A stretch of 48,265 bases of DNA from Methanomassiliicoccus sp. (GCA_018262895.1 JADFDJ010000016.1:1-48265); one strand, 5' to 3'. Positions 9,234-17,454 are shown, counted from the stretch's first letter. Translations and numbers: made by a program. The notes: generated by a model from the letters alone, not told the origin.

Positions 9234-9859
9234 GCTCCTTGACCTTGACCGAGAGCCGGGAACAGAACGAGATGATCATGGACGGTCTCAGGGAGATCGG
9301 CACCATCGGCGCCGCTCATGCCTCCACCGCCCTCTCCGAGCTGGTGCACAAGGACATCATGATCGAGGTTTCGGACTGCTTCGTCTGCAGCACCCAGGAG
9401 CTGCCCACAGCGTTCTCCACCACCGAGGAGACGGTGGTCGCGGTGTTCCTCGAGGCCATCGGTAAGAGCAGAGGAGGGATCATGCTAGTGGTCAGCCAGA
9501 AGATGGCCATTGAACTGACGGACCTGGTCCTGGGGCGGGAGTACGACGAGAACCACTGCTTCGATGAGATGGACGCGGATGCCATATGTGAGATCGGCAA
9601 CATCTGTGCCTCTGCATATCTGAACGCGGTATCCCGCTTCACCAACATCACCATGATGCCCTCACCCCCTGGCGTGGCCGTGGACATGCTGCGGGCCATC
9701 CTGCAGTTCCCCGCCGCCCTGGTGGAGGCGGACTCCGACTCCTCCGTGGTGATCAAGACCATGTTCAAGTACGGCAAGAACGTGGGCTTTGGCTTCATGC
9801 TCTACATTCCAGACCGCGAATCCCAGCTGGTACTGATCGAAAAGTTCGGCTCGATGTGA
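9230..9859 (+). CDS. cheC: second CheC-family protein, first site altered (GTG start)
   Basis: A 209-residue paralogue of the preceding protein. The first repeat has D18 and E22 but T25 replaces the catalytic Asn (GLREIGTIGAAH). The second repeat is intact: D117, E121, N124 in AICEIGNICAS, with P147 at the expected spacing. This is the mirror image of the preceding CheC. GTG at 9230 overlaps the previous stop (GTGA), and no better start lies downstream before the conserved helix. Its own stop overlaps the cheD start in the same way. It should share partners with cheC1 (CheY-P and CheD). It could instead serve a CheX-like or regulatory role. Confidence 0.94.
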   Translation: MSSLTLTESREQNEMIMDGLREIGTIGAAHASTALSELVHKDIMIEVSDCFVCSTQELPTAFSTTEETVVAVFLEAIGKSRGGIMLVVSQKMAIELTDLVLGREYDENHCFDEMDADAICEIGNICASAYLNAVSRFTNITMMPSPPGVAVDMLRAILQFPAALVEADSDSSVVIKTMFKYGKNVGFGFMLYIPDRESQLVLIEKFGSM

Positions 9860-10443
9860 AAGTTATGATAGAACGAAGGGCCGAAGGCCTAGTAACAGAT
9901 GAGGATAAGAGGGTGACTCTCGCCCGCCGTGTCGACGAGGACCAGGTATGCCAGGCACACTACGTCGATGGGGATGCGGTGGTGGGCGTGGGCGAGTACC
10001 ATGTCGTGCACGCACCGGAGAAGCTGGTATGCCTAGGATTGGGATCCTGTGTGGGCATTGCCATCTTCGACCTTTCCACGCAGATAGGTGGTCTCATTCA
10101 TGCCATGCTTCCAAAGTACGAGGAGGGAAGGGACAAGACCAACGCTTCCAAGTACGCGGATTCTGCGATCATGCTCATGGTCGACGAGCTGGTAGAAATG
10201 GGAGCCCGCAAGCCCCTGCTGAAGGCCAAGATCGCGGGGGGTGCCCAGATGTTCTCTTTCATCTCATCGGACACGCTCAACATCGGGCTGAGGAACTCTG
10301 CGGTCGCCAAGGAGACCCTCAAGAAGGAGAACATACCCCTACTGGCTGAGGACGTGGGAGGCACCAAAGGCCGGACCATCTTCTTCAACTCCTCCGATGG
10401 GAGCATACGCATCCAGAAGAACGGAGAGGTCAGCCAGATCTGA
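9856..10443 (+). CDS. cheD: chemoreceptor glutamine deamidase CheD (GTG start)
   Basis: CheD deamidates receptor glutamines and is bound and controlled by CheC. The catalytic triad is visible: C65 in LGLGSCVGIAIFD, H82 in GGLIHAMLP, T95 in DKTNASKYA. The 195-residue length includes an N-terminal extension of about 40 residues, charged and without a clear fold, before the usual start of the family near residue 45. GTG at 9856 overlaps the second cheC stop; an in-frame ATG at 9865 is an alternative. It is the last gene of the run and is followed by T-rich DNA, then by the converging end of arlJ. Confidence 0.95.
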   Translation: MKVMIERRAEGLVTDEDKRVTLARRVDEDQVCQAHYVDGDAVVGVGEYHVVHAPEKLVCLGLGSCVGIAIFDLSTQIGGLIHAMLPKYEEGRDKTNASKYADSAIMLMVDELVEMGARKPLLKAKIAGGAQMFSFISSDTLNIGLRNSAVAKETLKKENIPLLAEDVGGTKGRTIFFNSSDGSIRIQKNGEVSQI

Positions 10444-10614
10444 TCTCCCAACCTTTTTCATCAATTATCCCTGCTTTTTTATTAATTTTTCCCCTTTCCT
10501 GGAGCGTCCATGGAATATTAGGCGGTTAGAACAAGCGCTCCTGCCTACAGGTCCATGTGAACGATGACCCCATCTCCGTGCTCGAAAATGGACATTCTGA
10601 CTAAGGATGATATC
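10444..10614. terminator. convergent intergenic region with T-rich tracts
   Basis: Between the 3' ends of cheD (rightward) and arlJ (leftward). On the plus strand three T-rich runs occur within 10453-10495 with no stem-loop, which matches archaeal T-tract termination of the chemotaxis transcript. No matching T tract is obvious for the leftward transcript in this stretch. Confidence 0.5.
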
Positions 10615-12297
10615 TCAACTGCCGCCCATCAGTCCGCCGATCATCATCTGGGCCATGAATCCACCCACCGAGCCGATCCACATCATGGCGATGAAATGGA
10701 TGATCGATCCCGCCAGATGACCTCCTTTCAGCATGGGGAGCATGATGGAGGAGAACAACGCGTGAATGAAGATCACGCAGAAGGTCATCAGCTCTATGCC
10801 TGCCGTAGAGTACGAGGCCGAAAATATATTTGTGAGGAAACCACCGGAAACGAAGTCGGGATTGCTCACGGCCAGATCACCCATCACCTGACCCATGTAG
10901 TCAACTATGCCGACCGTCACATAGAGGGTGACCGACAGGGACACCATTATGCCGTAGAGCAGGCCGACGAAGGACGAGCCGATCGTCTGGCGGCGCTTCC
11001 TTATCGTTAGGACCTTGAACATGTTGTTGCTGATGAAAATGCTCGTCGCCTCAGGCTTGGAACCGTTCTGGATGCACAGGACGTACATCTCCCCGAACCT
11101 TTCGATGAGGCTGCTGGAGGTCTCCGCCGAGAAGTGCCTCCAGGACTCCGTGGCATTGATGTGCATGGCCAGCCTCTTGGAGAGGTTCTTGATCATGTCG
11201 GTCAGCGGCCCGAACTTGTGCATTGCCAGCTTTTTCACGCCATCCGCCATGGTGGTGCCGCTCACCTCCGATGAACGGCCGAGGGAACGGATGAAGGCCC
11301 CGTACAGGTTGTCCCTCTTCTCTATCTTCCTCTCCTCCCGCATGATGAGGACCCCTGGGAACAGAGCGGGAAGGAATATGGTCGACGCGACGAAGGTCAG
11401 GGGGAAGCCCGAGGGCAGCATCACGAACGACAGGAGGATTATCCCGAATATCGCGACCAGCGTGGCCGTGAAGATCATGCGGTCGGTATCATTGATCAGT
11501 CCTCGTTTCATCTTGACCCGCCAACCGTACCAAATGCACTCCTTGGGCAGCTTGGTCTTGAGGAAGAAGATGAAGAACGCCTCCATGGCCACGAAGGACG
11601 CCACCACGCCGAACAGGAGCATGTCGATGTCGGTGCCTCCCAGCACAGGGGTGATGGCCACGAACACGGCGGTGAAGATGAGGGATGTGGTGATTCCCGT
11701 GTAGATGTCCTTGACGAACTCCAGGTCCTTGAGGGCGGAATCGGACTTGAGTATGAACTCGTCCATCATGACGTCGTGCTCGTTCTTCATGAACCGGTCA
11801 AGCTTCTCACCGACGTCCAGCGAGTGGGACAGCCTCTGGAAGAAGTCGCCCTCCAGCTGGCTGGAGGTCCTCTGGGCAACGAAACGGCAGGCCTCGGCCG
11901 CGCCCACGCTATAGTGCTTCAGAAGGCGATAGACCTGCTTGGCATCCTCGGCCAGCTGTCCGAACTCCTTCTTCTCGGACAGGATGTAGAACACCTTGTC
12001 GAAGGACATGTCGGACGTGGACAACGCCGCCATGGTGGTCACGAACATAGGCATGTTGCTGTCCACGTTGGTCTTCCGCTTGCCGGTGTACACGGCAGGC
12101 AGAAGGAGGATGACGATGACCGCGAAGATGGGAAGGACGTACATTATGTAGATGGTGGGGGACCCCACGATGTCCGCCAGCAGCAGGGTCATCATCATGG
12201 GGACGACCAGGCCGAACATCACCACTGAGATAAGCACCAGCCGGAAGTAGGCCTCCTTGCTCATCTTGAGGTCGCGCAGCCAAACGTCGATCTTCAT
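10615..12297 (-). CDS. arlJ: archaellum membrane platform protein ArlJ (FlaJ)
   Basis: ArlJ is the polytopic membrane platform on which the archaellum filament is assembled and rotated by ArlI. The 560-residue protein has paired N-terminal membrane segments (about 18-68), a cytoplasmic T2SSF domain with the conserved acidic and basic helices (about 90-195), a membrane block (about 205-245 and 275-325), a second T2SSF domain (about 340-430) and C-terminal membrane segments (about 440-555). The size and two-fold repeat are typical. It is the last gene of the operon, starting 9 nt after the arlI stop. The final 20 residues are rich in Gly and Met. Confidence 0.95.
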   Translation of the reverse strand: MKIDVWLRDLKMSKEAYFRLVLISVVMFGLVVPMMMTLLLADIVGSPTIYIMYVLPIFAVIVILLLPAVYTGKRKTNVDSNMPMFVTTMAALSTSDMSFDKVFYILSEKKEFGQLAEDAKQVYRLLKHYSVGAAEACRFVAQRTSSQLEGDFFQRLSHSLDVGEKLDRFMKNEHDVMMDEFILKSDSALKDLEFVKDIYTGITTSLIFTAVFVAITPVLGGTDIDMLLFGVVASFVAMEAFFIFFLKTKLPKECIWYGWRVKMKRGLINDTDRMIFTATLVAIFGIILLSFVMLPSGFPLTFVASTIFLPALFPGVLIMREERKIEKRDNLYGAFIRSLGRSSEVSGTTMADGVKKLAMHKFGPLTDMIKNLSKRLAMHINATESWRHFSAETSSSLIERFGEMYVLCIQNGSKPEATSIFISNNMFKVLTIRKRRQTIGSSFVGLLYGIMVSLSVTLYVTVGIVDYMGQVMGDLAVSNPDFVSGGFLTNIFSASYSTAGIELMTFCVIFIHALFSSIMLPMLKGGHLAGSIIHFIAMMWIGSVGGFMAQMMIGGLMGGS

Positions 12298-12306
12298 TGG
12301 TCCGCC

Positions 12307-13953
12307 TCATACCGTGAACGGTAGGGAATTCGGGCCATACTCGTAGTAGTCGCTTAAAATCTTGTTGACCTCATGATATCCTGTGATATCCAGGTCCACC
12401 ATCTTTTGGATGATCTTCTCCCTCTGTCGCAGGTCCTTGTAGATGTCCTTTGGCTCGCTGTAACCGTGCTCAGCGGCGATCCTCTTCTCCAGGATGTAGC
12501 TGTTGTTGTTGCCGCGGAAGTAGAGCTTGTCTGTGGCCGAATCCCACTTGAAGACGTTCCTGGTCAGAACGCCCCCGTCCTCCTTGGAGTATCCCATGAA
12601 CTCCTCCACGTTGGTCACTCGCCTCAGGAACCTGCGGTTGACGTTGACCGCGGACTGGAATATGATCACGTTGACGTTGTCGATGAAAGACATGGGGATG
12701 TTGATCGGCTGCCCGGTCATTCTCTGGATGAACTTGGTGGCGTTGGAGGCGTGGAAGGTGGCCATGACCGGGATACCGGTCTGCATGCATTGGAAGGCGA
12801 CACGTCCCTCCTCACCTCTGATCTCACCGATGACGATGTAGTCCGGACGCGACCTCAGGGCCGCACGCAAGAGATCGAACATCGTGACCCTGGCCTCCTC
12901 CGGACCCGATTCCCTGGTGACGCAGCGCTGCCACCCCTTCTGGGGAGGCTTGACCTCTGGAGTATCCTCGACGGAGTAGATCTTTCCGCGGTGGTCGATG
13001 AAGGACAGGATGGCGTTGAGAGCAGTGGTCTTTCCGGACGCGGTCTCTCCGGAGAGGATGACGTTCATCTTGTTCTCCAGGCACAGCCATATGTACGCCA
13101 CGAACTCGGGGGAGAAGGTACCGAACTTGATGAGCTGGATAGGCGAGATGGGCTCGGCGCTGAACTTACGGATGGTACAGGACGAGCCCCTGGCGCTGAT
13201 GTCGTTGGAGTAGATCATGTTGATACGGGACCCGTCCGGCAGCGTTCCGTCGACGATGGGCTTGGACGCGCTGACCGGCCGGCCCATGCGCTCGGAGATG
13301 GAGATGAAGAACTCGTTGAGGGAGACGTCATCATCGAACCTCACGTTCGTCTCCAGACCGTATTGGAACGCCTTGTGGGATACCCTGACCTTTCCCGTAC
13401 CTATGAGGTGAACATCCTCGATGTACGGATCAAGGATGAGAGGCTCGATGGGCCCATAACCGACAATATCCCTATTGATATAGTATTTTAGGATCTCGTA
13501 CTCCTTTTGGTTGACCTGGACCTTGCCGCTGGTCTTCTTGGCCTTCTTGTTCCTGCCGCTCACAACCTCCACGGACATGTCGAAGAGCTTCTCCAGGATA
13601 CGTATCAGGTCCTCCTTGGTCTCCACGGACTCCTCGTGCGTGGCCTTTTCCAAGATGGAATCCTTGATTATGCGGAGCTTTTCCTTCTCCTCCATGTCCA
13701 ACTTGTGCTCTATGCTCACATAGCGTGAGCGCAGGGCATCGATATGGATGTGGCCGTTACCTATCTTGTAGATGACGTTCGCTGAATTGGGGTCAAGTAT
13801 GGCGTTCTTCCTGATCTCCGCGAGGTCCTTCACCGAGAGGTTCTCATAGTACTTCGGAAGGATGTTGGTGACCTTCTGCAGCTCATCGATGTACTCGCGA
13901 AGGTATATGTTCCCCTTGGCCGCCTTTTCCAGGGCAGGATCTATGACGACCAT
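12307..13953 (-). CDS. arlI: archaellum motor ATPase ArlI (FlaI)
   Basis: A hexameric secretion-type ATPase that powers both filament assembly and rotation. The 548-residue protein has an N-terminal domain (1-260) and a RecA-like domain. Walker A is near 299-308 (SGETASGKTT), the Walker B-type motif is in YIVIGEIRGEEGR near 371-383, and the histidine box is in ATFHASNATKF. All catalytic residues are present. Its ATG overlaps the arlH stop by 1 nt, and arlJ follows after 9 nt. A second, divergent ATPase of this superfamily lies at 37686-39413; only this one sits in an archaellum operon. Confidence 0.96.
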   Translation of the reverse strand: MVVIDPALEKAAKGNIYLREYIDELQKVTNILPKYYENLSVKDLAEIRKNAILDPNSANVIYKIGNGHIHIDALRSRYVSIEHKLDMEEKEKLRIIKDSILEKATHEESVETKEDLIRILEKLFDMSVEVVSGRNKKAKKTSGKVQVNQKEYEILKYYINRDIVGYGPIEPLILDPYIEDVHLIGTGKVRVSHKAFQYGLETNVRFDDDVSLNEFFISISERMGRPVSASKPIVDGTLPDGSRINMIYSNDISARGSSCTIRKFSAEPISPIQLIKFGTFSPEFVAYIWLCLENKMNVILSGETASGKTTALNAILSFIDHRGKIYSVEDTPEVKPPQKGWQRCVTRESGPEEARVTMFDLLRAALRSRPDYIVIGEIRGEEGRVAFQCMQTGIPVMATFHASNATKFIQRMTGQPINIPMSFIDNVNVIIFQSAVNVNRRFLRRVTNVEEFMGYSKEDGGVLTRNVFKWDSATDKLYFRGNNNSYILEKRIAAEHGYSEPKDIYKDLRQREKIIQKMVDLDITGYHEVNKILSDYYEYGPNSLPFTV

Positions 13954-14675
13954 TAACCAGACACCTCCGTGATCTCGATCACCAAGCCAATGCCTGGCTC
14001 GATCCTGATCTTCATCTGGTCATCGACCTTGTGCTTGGCCCTCTGGTACCTCATGATGTTGACCATGCGCACCATTCCCTGGCCGGACGGCTTCATTTTG
14101 ATGGACATGTAGATGTCCGACGCCTGGCGGAGGGGATCGACGGCCTTGCAGGTCTCATCGGTGGTCATCAGGATGGTCTTATCGAGCTTCATCTGCTTCT
14201 TGAGGAAGCCCATGTACTGGATGCAGTTGCGCTCGTCCAGGCTATCCTTGGTAAGAGTGGAGAAGGAATCTATGATGAGGACGTCCTTGCTGTACAGCTG
14301 AGGGGAGGTCATCAGCTTGAGCAGGAAGTCGCTCCGGTTGCGGGATTTTCCCAGCAGGGGGTAGACGGGGAAGTACTGGAATGCGCCGCTGAGCAGGTAC
14401 TTGTCGACCTTGTACTCCAGGGAGTACATCTGGTCTATGAAGTCCCGCATGGTCATTTCCGTGCTCACGTAGGTGGCGGTATGCCCGTTCGCGAGGAGCC
14501 CGTAAAGGATGCGCTGGCTGAGAACGCTCCTTCCTGAACCTTCCCCTCCTTCGATGAGCATGGTGCTCCCCCGGGGTATTCCACCCCCCATCTTGAGGGC
14601 CAGCTCGTCCTGTTTGAGATGAATGCTGTATAGGTCCTGACGAGCTGCACCGGCCTCCAGTAATGCTCCGCTCAT
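13953..14675 (-). CDS. arlH: archaellum ATP-binding protein ArlH (FlaH)
   Basis: ArlH is a KaiC/RecA-like protein that forms a ring beneath ArlI/ArlJ. Nucleotide binding, rather than strong hydrolysis, is thought to control that contact. The 240-residue protein shows a Walker A loop at 43-50 (GGEGSGRS) in which R49 replaces the invariant lysine, and a Walker B at 132-136 (VLIID). The Lys-to-Arg change is directly seen in the codon AGG. It may weaken ATP hydrolysis while keeping phosphate contact; this is inference. The start has GAGGTGAG just upstream. It lies between arlG (35 nt gap) and arlI (1 nt overlap). Confidence 0.95.
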   Translation of the reverse strand: MSGALLEAGAARQDLYSIHLKQDELALKMGGGIPRGSTMLIEGGEGSGRSVLSQRILYGLLANGHTATYVSTEMTMRDFIDQMYSLEYKVDKYLLSGAFQYFPVYPLLGKSRNRSDFLLKLMTSPQLYSKDVLIIDSFSTLTKDSLDERNCIQYMGFLKKQMKLDKTILMTTDETCKAVDPLRQASDIYMSIKMKPSGQGMVRMVNIMRYQRAKHKVDDQMKIRIEPGIGLVIEITEVSG

Positions 14676-14710
14676 CCCTCATCTCACCTCGTACGCTCAT
14701 CAATGTTCCA

Positions 14711-15148
14711 TCAGATGCGGAAGGACATAGTATCGGACACGGCGTTGGGCATGACCGCCTTGATCTCGTGGTCCCCAGCGTTTAGTGCCACCACTATATG
14801 CATCTCCACAGTCTTTCCGACAACCCATAAGCCGCCGGTATATTCGTTCACTACGGACGTCTCATTGACGTACTGGCCATCTATAAGGATTGCGATGTTA
14901 TTATATTTTAAAGTAATATCACCCACGTTCTTCAGATATATCGTGAGATTACCGTCAGCGTAAGGAACCCTTCTGGGATCGTTCACGATCTCGATGTCCG
15001 TGCCTATCTCCGTCTCCAGGGCGTTGGTCTTGACCTTGAGCTCCTGCACCATGGAGTTGGAGATGCCGATGATGACCCCCGACACCGAGACCGCTACCAC
15101 TATGGCAGCGATGAAGAACAGCGAGTGGGTGAACGAACTGTCGGCCAT
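14711..15148 (-). CDS. arlG: archaellum stator protein ArlG (FlaG)
   Basis: A 145-residue protein with one N-terminal membrane helix (about 9-30) and an outward-facing beta-sandwich domain. ArlF and ArlG form the pseudo-periplasmic stator that anchors the motor to the S-layer. The segment after the helix (SNSMVQELKVKTNALETEI) is typical of the family, as are the beta-rich pieces LTIYLKNVGD and IAILIDGQYV. Two likely N-glycosylation sequons occur (NLT, NET). It is 9 nt after arlF and 35 nt before arlH, which supports the assignment. Confidence 0.9.
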   Translation of the reverse strand: MADSSFTHSLFFIAAIVVAVSVSGVIIGISNSMVQELKVKTNALETEIGTDIEIVNDPRRVPYADGNLTIYLKNVGDITLKYNNIAILIDGQYVNETSVVNEYTGGLWVVGKTVEMHIVVALNAGDHEIKAVMPNAVSDTMSFRI

Positions 15149-15157
15149 GTTCGTGCC

Positions 15158-15574
15158 TCAGTGATAGGCGGCCACGCCATTGGCGTCCACCACTCGGATG
15201 AGGGTGTCGTTCAAACTGACGTTGACAGTGATGACCAAGGTCTCCAGGGGGAACCAGATGTTGGTGCTGGTGCTGCCGTCCACGGACGTCGATACTATGG
15301 CGTCGCCGCTGAGCGTTCCGTTCAGGAACAGATCGAGAGAGCTGATGGATAAGGTCTCGGTGCCCTCATTGAGGAGGGTCACGGTGCGGTTCTCAGCATC
15401 CACTGCGGTTATGGATATGCGATCATGCAGGACCCCGTCCTGGCGGTCCTGAGACTCTCTCCGCGCATCGACCAGGGCCTGTTCGAAATTATCGAACGCT
15501 GCGAGGAGGTTGCTGAACACGATGACCGATGCGACGAAGATAATGGCAGCAGAAGCTGAGATGCTCAGCCCCAT
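15158..15574 (-). CDS. arlF: archaellum stator protein ArlF (FlaF)
   Basis: A 138-residue protein with an N-terminal membrane helix (about 5-28, beginning MGLSISASAAIIFVAS) and an extracellular beta-sandwich containing TVTLLNEGTETLSISSLDLF, a pattern shared by ArlF proteins. In the family it forms a dimer that binds the S-layer and, with ArlG, makes up the stator. The ATG overlaps the end of the arlC/D/E gene by 1 nt (TGATG), so the two are coupled. Sequons NRT, NGT and NVS are present. Position between arlC/D/E and arlG is the canonical order. Confidence 0.9.
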   Translation of the reverse strand: MGLSISASAAIIFVASVIVFSNLLAAFDNFEQALVDARRESQDRQDGVLHDRISITAVDAENRTVTLLNEGTETLSISSLDLFLNGTLSGDAIVSTSVDGSTSTNIWFPLETLVITVNVSLNDTLIRVVDANGVAAYH

Positions 15575-16593
15575 CAGCCGCCCCCTAGGCGCTTGAACTC
15601 GCTCATCCAGCGGTCCAGAGCCTCCACCTCGTCCCGGTCCAGATCTTCCCCGACGAGCTTGGCGCGATACACCTTGCTGAGCTGGTACTCCACCAGCTTA
15701 TGTACCTGCTCCAATGCATAGGGGTCTACAGTGGACGGCATCGAGGAAGGCGTTCTTGCCTGCGGTTTCGAGGGAACGTCGTCCTCCGGTTCCGGGGTCG
15801 CGATGGGCGTCGGAGCCCTCAGGTCGACCTTCCCCAGCACATCCGGTGAGATCTTGATGCTATCCATCCCCTGGATGCTGCCGAAATTCTCCTCCTCTTC
15901 CTCGTCGTCCGGTCTCACCACCCGGTCCAGGGGACCGCAATCATCGACAACGGGAGACGTCATGGTCTTTGCCTCCTTGAGCGTACTAAGGCTTCCCAGG
16001 GAGAGGTTGCCCTCCATGGGAACGTTATCTTCGCCCGCGGACAGGGCGACAGCATCACGCTTGTCATCCTCCACGAACGGGTTGTACTGCCGGCTGACCG
16101 CCTCGTACACGTTCAGCAGGCTCTTGATTGAGTTGTTGATCTCGGACAGGTCCTTCTTCATGGACTCTATCTCGTTCTTCGTAGCTTTGCTGGTGAGATC
16201 TGCGGTCTCCGCCTGCTTCTTTAGGTCGTTGACGCTGGCCTCGATCTCCATGAACTTCTTGTCATCGGCACGGCCCCCGCCCGAGGACAGGCTGGAAAGG
16301 ATATCGTCGCCCAGGCCACCGCCCAGGCTGCCCCCTATGCTTCCGCCGAGACTGCCGAGATCGCCGATCTCGTCCTTTCCCTTCTTCTTGTCCTTCTTGT
16401 CTCCTAGCTTGGAGAGGCTGCCGAGGCTTCCTCCAAGGTCGCTGAGGGACAGGCTTCCGCCCTCCAGGCCAAGGTCGTCCGAGGAGGCGGAGATGCCTCC
16501 CAGGTCGGAGCCCTTGCCGCCCTTCTTCTTGAACGACAGGATGGCCAGGGTCGAGACCAACGGATTGATGGGAACGTTGCGGACAGCCTTCAT
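15574..16593 (-). CDS. arlCE: archaellum switch-ring protein, ArlC/D/E type fusion
   Basis: ArlC/D/E proteins form the cytoplasmic ring that receives the CheF/CheY-P signal and sets rotation direction. The 339-residue protein begins with a short hydrophobic piece, then a low-complexity stretch (about 22-105) of Gly, Ser, Leu, Lys and Asp. A coiled coil follows (about 110-165, with KKDLSEINNSIKSLLNVYEA) and the family signature YEAVSRQYNPFV. After an acidic, proline-rich linker comes the C-terminal ArlD/E domain (about 290-339, ending in LDRWMSEFKRL). It therefore combines the ArlC-like and ArlD/E-like parts in one chain. AGAGGT lies 7 nt before the ATG. Confidence 0.88.
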   Translation of the reverse strand: MKAVRNVPINPLVSTLAILSFKKKGGKGSDLGGISASSDDLGLEGGSLSLSDLGGSLGSLSKLGDKKDKKKGKDEIGDLGSLGGSIGGSLGGGLGDDILSSLSSGGGRADDKKFMEIEASVNDLKKQAETADLTSKATKNEIESMKKDLSEINNSIKSLLNVYEAVSRQYNPFVEDDKRDAVALSAGEDNVPMEGNLSLGSLSTLKEAKTMTSPVVDDCGPLDRVVRPDDEEEEENFGSIQGMDSIKISPDVLGKVDLRAPTPIATPEPEDDVPSKPQARTPSSMPSTVDPYALEQVHKLVEYQLSKVYRAKLVGEDLDRDEVEALDRWMSEFKRLGGG

Positions 16594-16665
16594 CTGGATA
16601 CCTCTGGATAGTGATGTTGTGAAACTGGTGATATGAGCGATCGTGATGGTTGATGTGTGGTGTTT

Positions 16666-16713
16666 AAGATAATAAAAAGAAAGGAGTTTATTACCCTGTT
16701 TAGTTCAGGGTAA
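16666..16713 (-). terminator. hairpin plus T-rich run after archaellin gene
   Basis: On the minus strand, TTACCCTG, a 7 nt loop and CAGGGTAA form a perfect 8 bp stem (16691-16713). The archaellin stop codon TAA sits within the loop. A T-rich stretch follows (16690 down to about 16666). The arrangement looks like a terminator or an RNA 3'-end stabiliser between the archaellin gene and the assembly genes. It would let archaellin mRNA accumulate above the downstream operon. Confidence 0.6.
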
Positions 16714-17329
16714 CCCACTCAATGCCGGGGGTGAAAGCCTCGGAGGTGGTGAAGGTGATCAGGGACAGCTGGCCGTAGGCCGGCATGATCTTGATCACAC
16801 CGAGCTGGTTGAAGCCGATACCCAGAGCGCCATCAGCGTTGGAGACGGTGATCTTAATAAGGTCACCCTGGCCGACCACGTGGGAGGTGGTCATGCTGTT
16901 GTCATCCCAGGTGTTGCCGGAGATGGACTTCTCGACCTCAGCGATGTAGGTCTCATTAGTTATCTCGGTGCTCATGCTCTGGTACAGGTTGGTGGTGTCG
17001 GACAGCAGGGAGATCATGACGTTGTTCATATTGATCTGGGGGCTGCCGGCAGCGAGCCTGACATATATGGTGACGTTGTCAATGTACTGGTAGTTGGTCT
17101 TGTTGACCTGGCCGATGACATCCTGGACGATGAATCCAGAAGCGACGTTGTTGATGGCCTGGTCACCAGTCGACTGGGCCTGCTCCCTAACGGTGTTCGC
17201 GGTGCTGATCAGTACAGACGCGGCGACCGCGGCCACAAGGACCATCGCGATGAAAATGATCATCGTACCGACGCCCATCTCAGCGCGCTTGTCGTTTCTC
17301 ATTTTTACGAACTTCTTGTTCAATCCCAT
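16700..17329 (-). CDS. arlA: archaellin (archaellum filament protein)
   Basis: The filament subunit. The start at 17329 is chosen because GGAGGT lies 6 nt upstream; the longer frame to 17362 would begin inside a hairpin. The 209-residue precursor has a class III signal peptide: a basic leader MGLNKKFVKMRNDKRA, likely cut by the preflagellin peptidase after A16, then the hydrophobic polymerisation helix EMGVGTMIIFIAMVLVAA. The rest is beta-rich and contains three N-glycosylation sequons (N77, N85, N125). No cysteine is present. It heads the archaellum operon with its own promoter and long leader, and is followed by a terminator-like hairpin. A second archaellin-like gene is at 19008-19592. Confidence 0.93.
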   Translation of the reverse strand: MGLNKKFVKMRNDKRAEMGVGTMIIFIAMVLVAAVAASVLISTANTVREQAQSTGDQAINNVASGFIVQDVIGQVNKTNYQYIDNVTIYVRLAAGSPQINMNNVMISLLSDTTNLYQSMSTEITNETYIAEVEKSISGNTWDDNSMTTSHVVGQGDLIKITVSNADGALGIGFNQLGVIKIMPAYGQLSLITFTTSEAFTPGIEWVTLN

Positions 17330-17353
17330 TTCTAGACCTCCATTCGGTTCTTG

Positions 17354-17388
17354 CCCGAACAAGAGTATACCATACTCCTTGTTCCGGG
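17354..17388 (-). promoter_or_regulatory. hairpin in archaellin leader
   Basis: The arms CCCGAACAAGAGTAT and ATACTCCTTGTTCCGGG pair around a 3 nt loop with two bulged bases, making a stem of about 15 bp. It lies 12 nt upstream of the GGAGGT ribosome binding site and 24 nt before the archaellin ATG, inside the predicted leader. It could protect the mRNA 5' region, act as a translational control element, or be a DNA operator. Confidence 0.55.
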
Positions 17389-17454
17389 ACGCTTCGTCTG
17401 CATAGATTGCAACGGGCTACCATCCTAGGGATGTAGCTCGCTCTCATCAGGCAG

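Noticed and set aside
12373-13491. 372-codon plus-strand frame across arlI
   Set aside because: It is the antisense shadow of arlI in GC-rich DNA; it is rich in D, G, L and V with no motif, whereas the minus-strand protein has Walker motifs.
17330-17362. Upstream archaellin start at 17362
   Set aside because: It would begin inside the leader hairpin and lacks a ribosome binding site; GGAGGT precedes the ATG at 17329.
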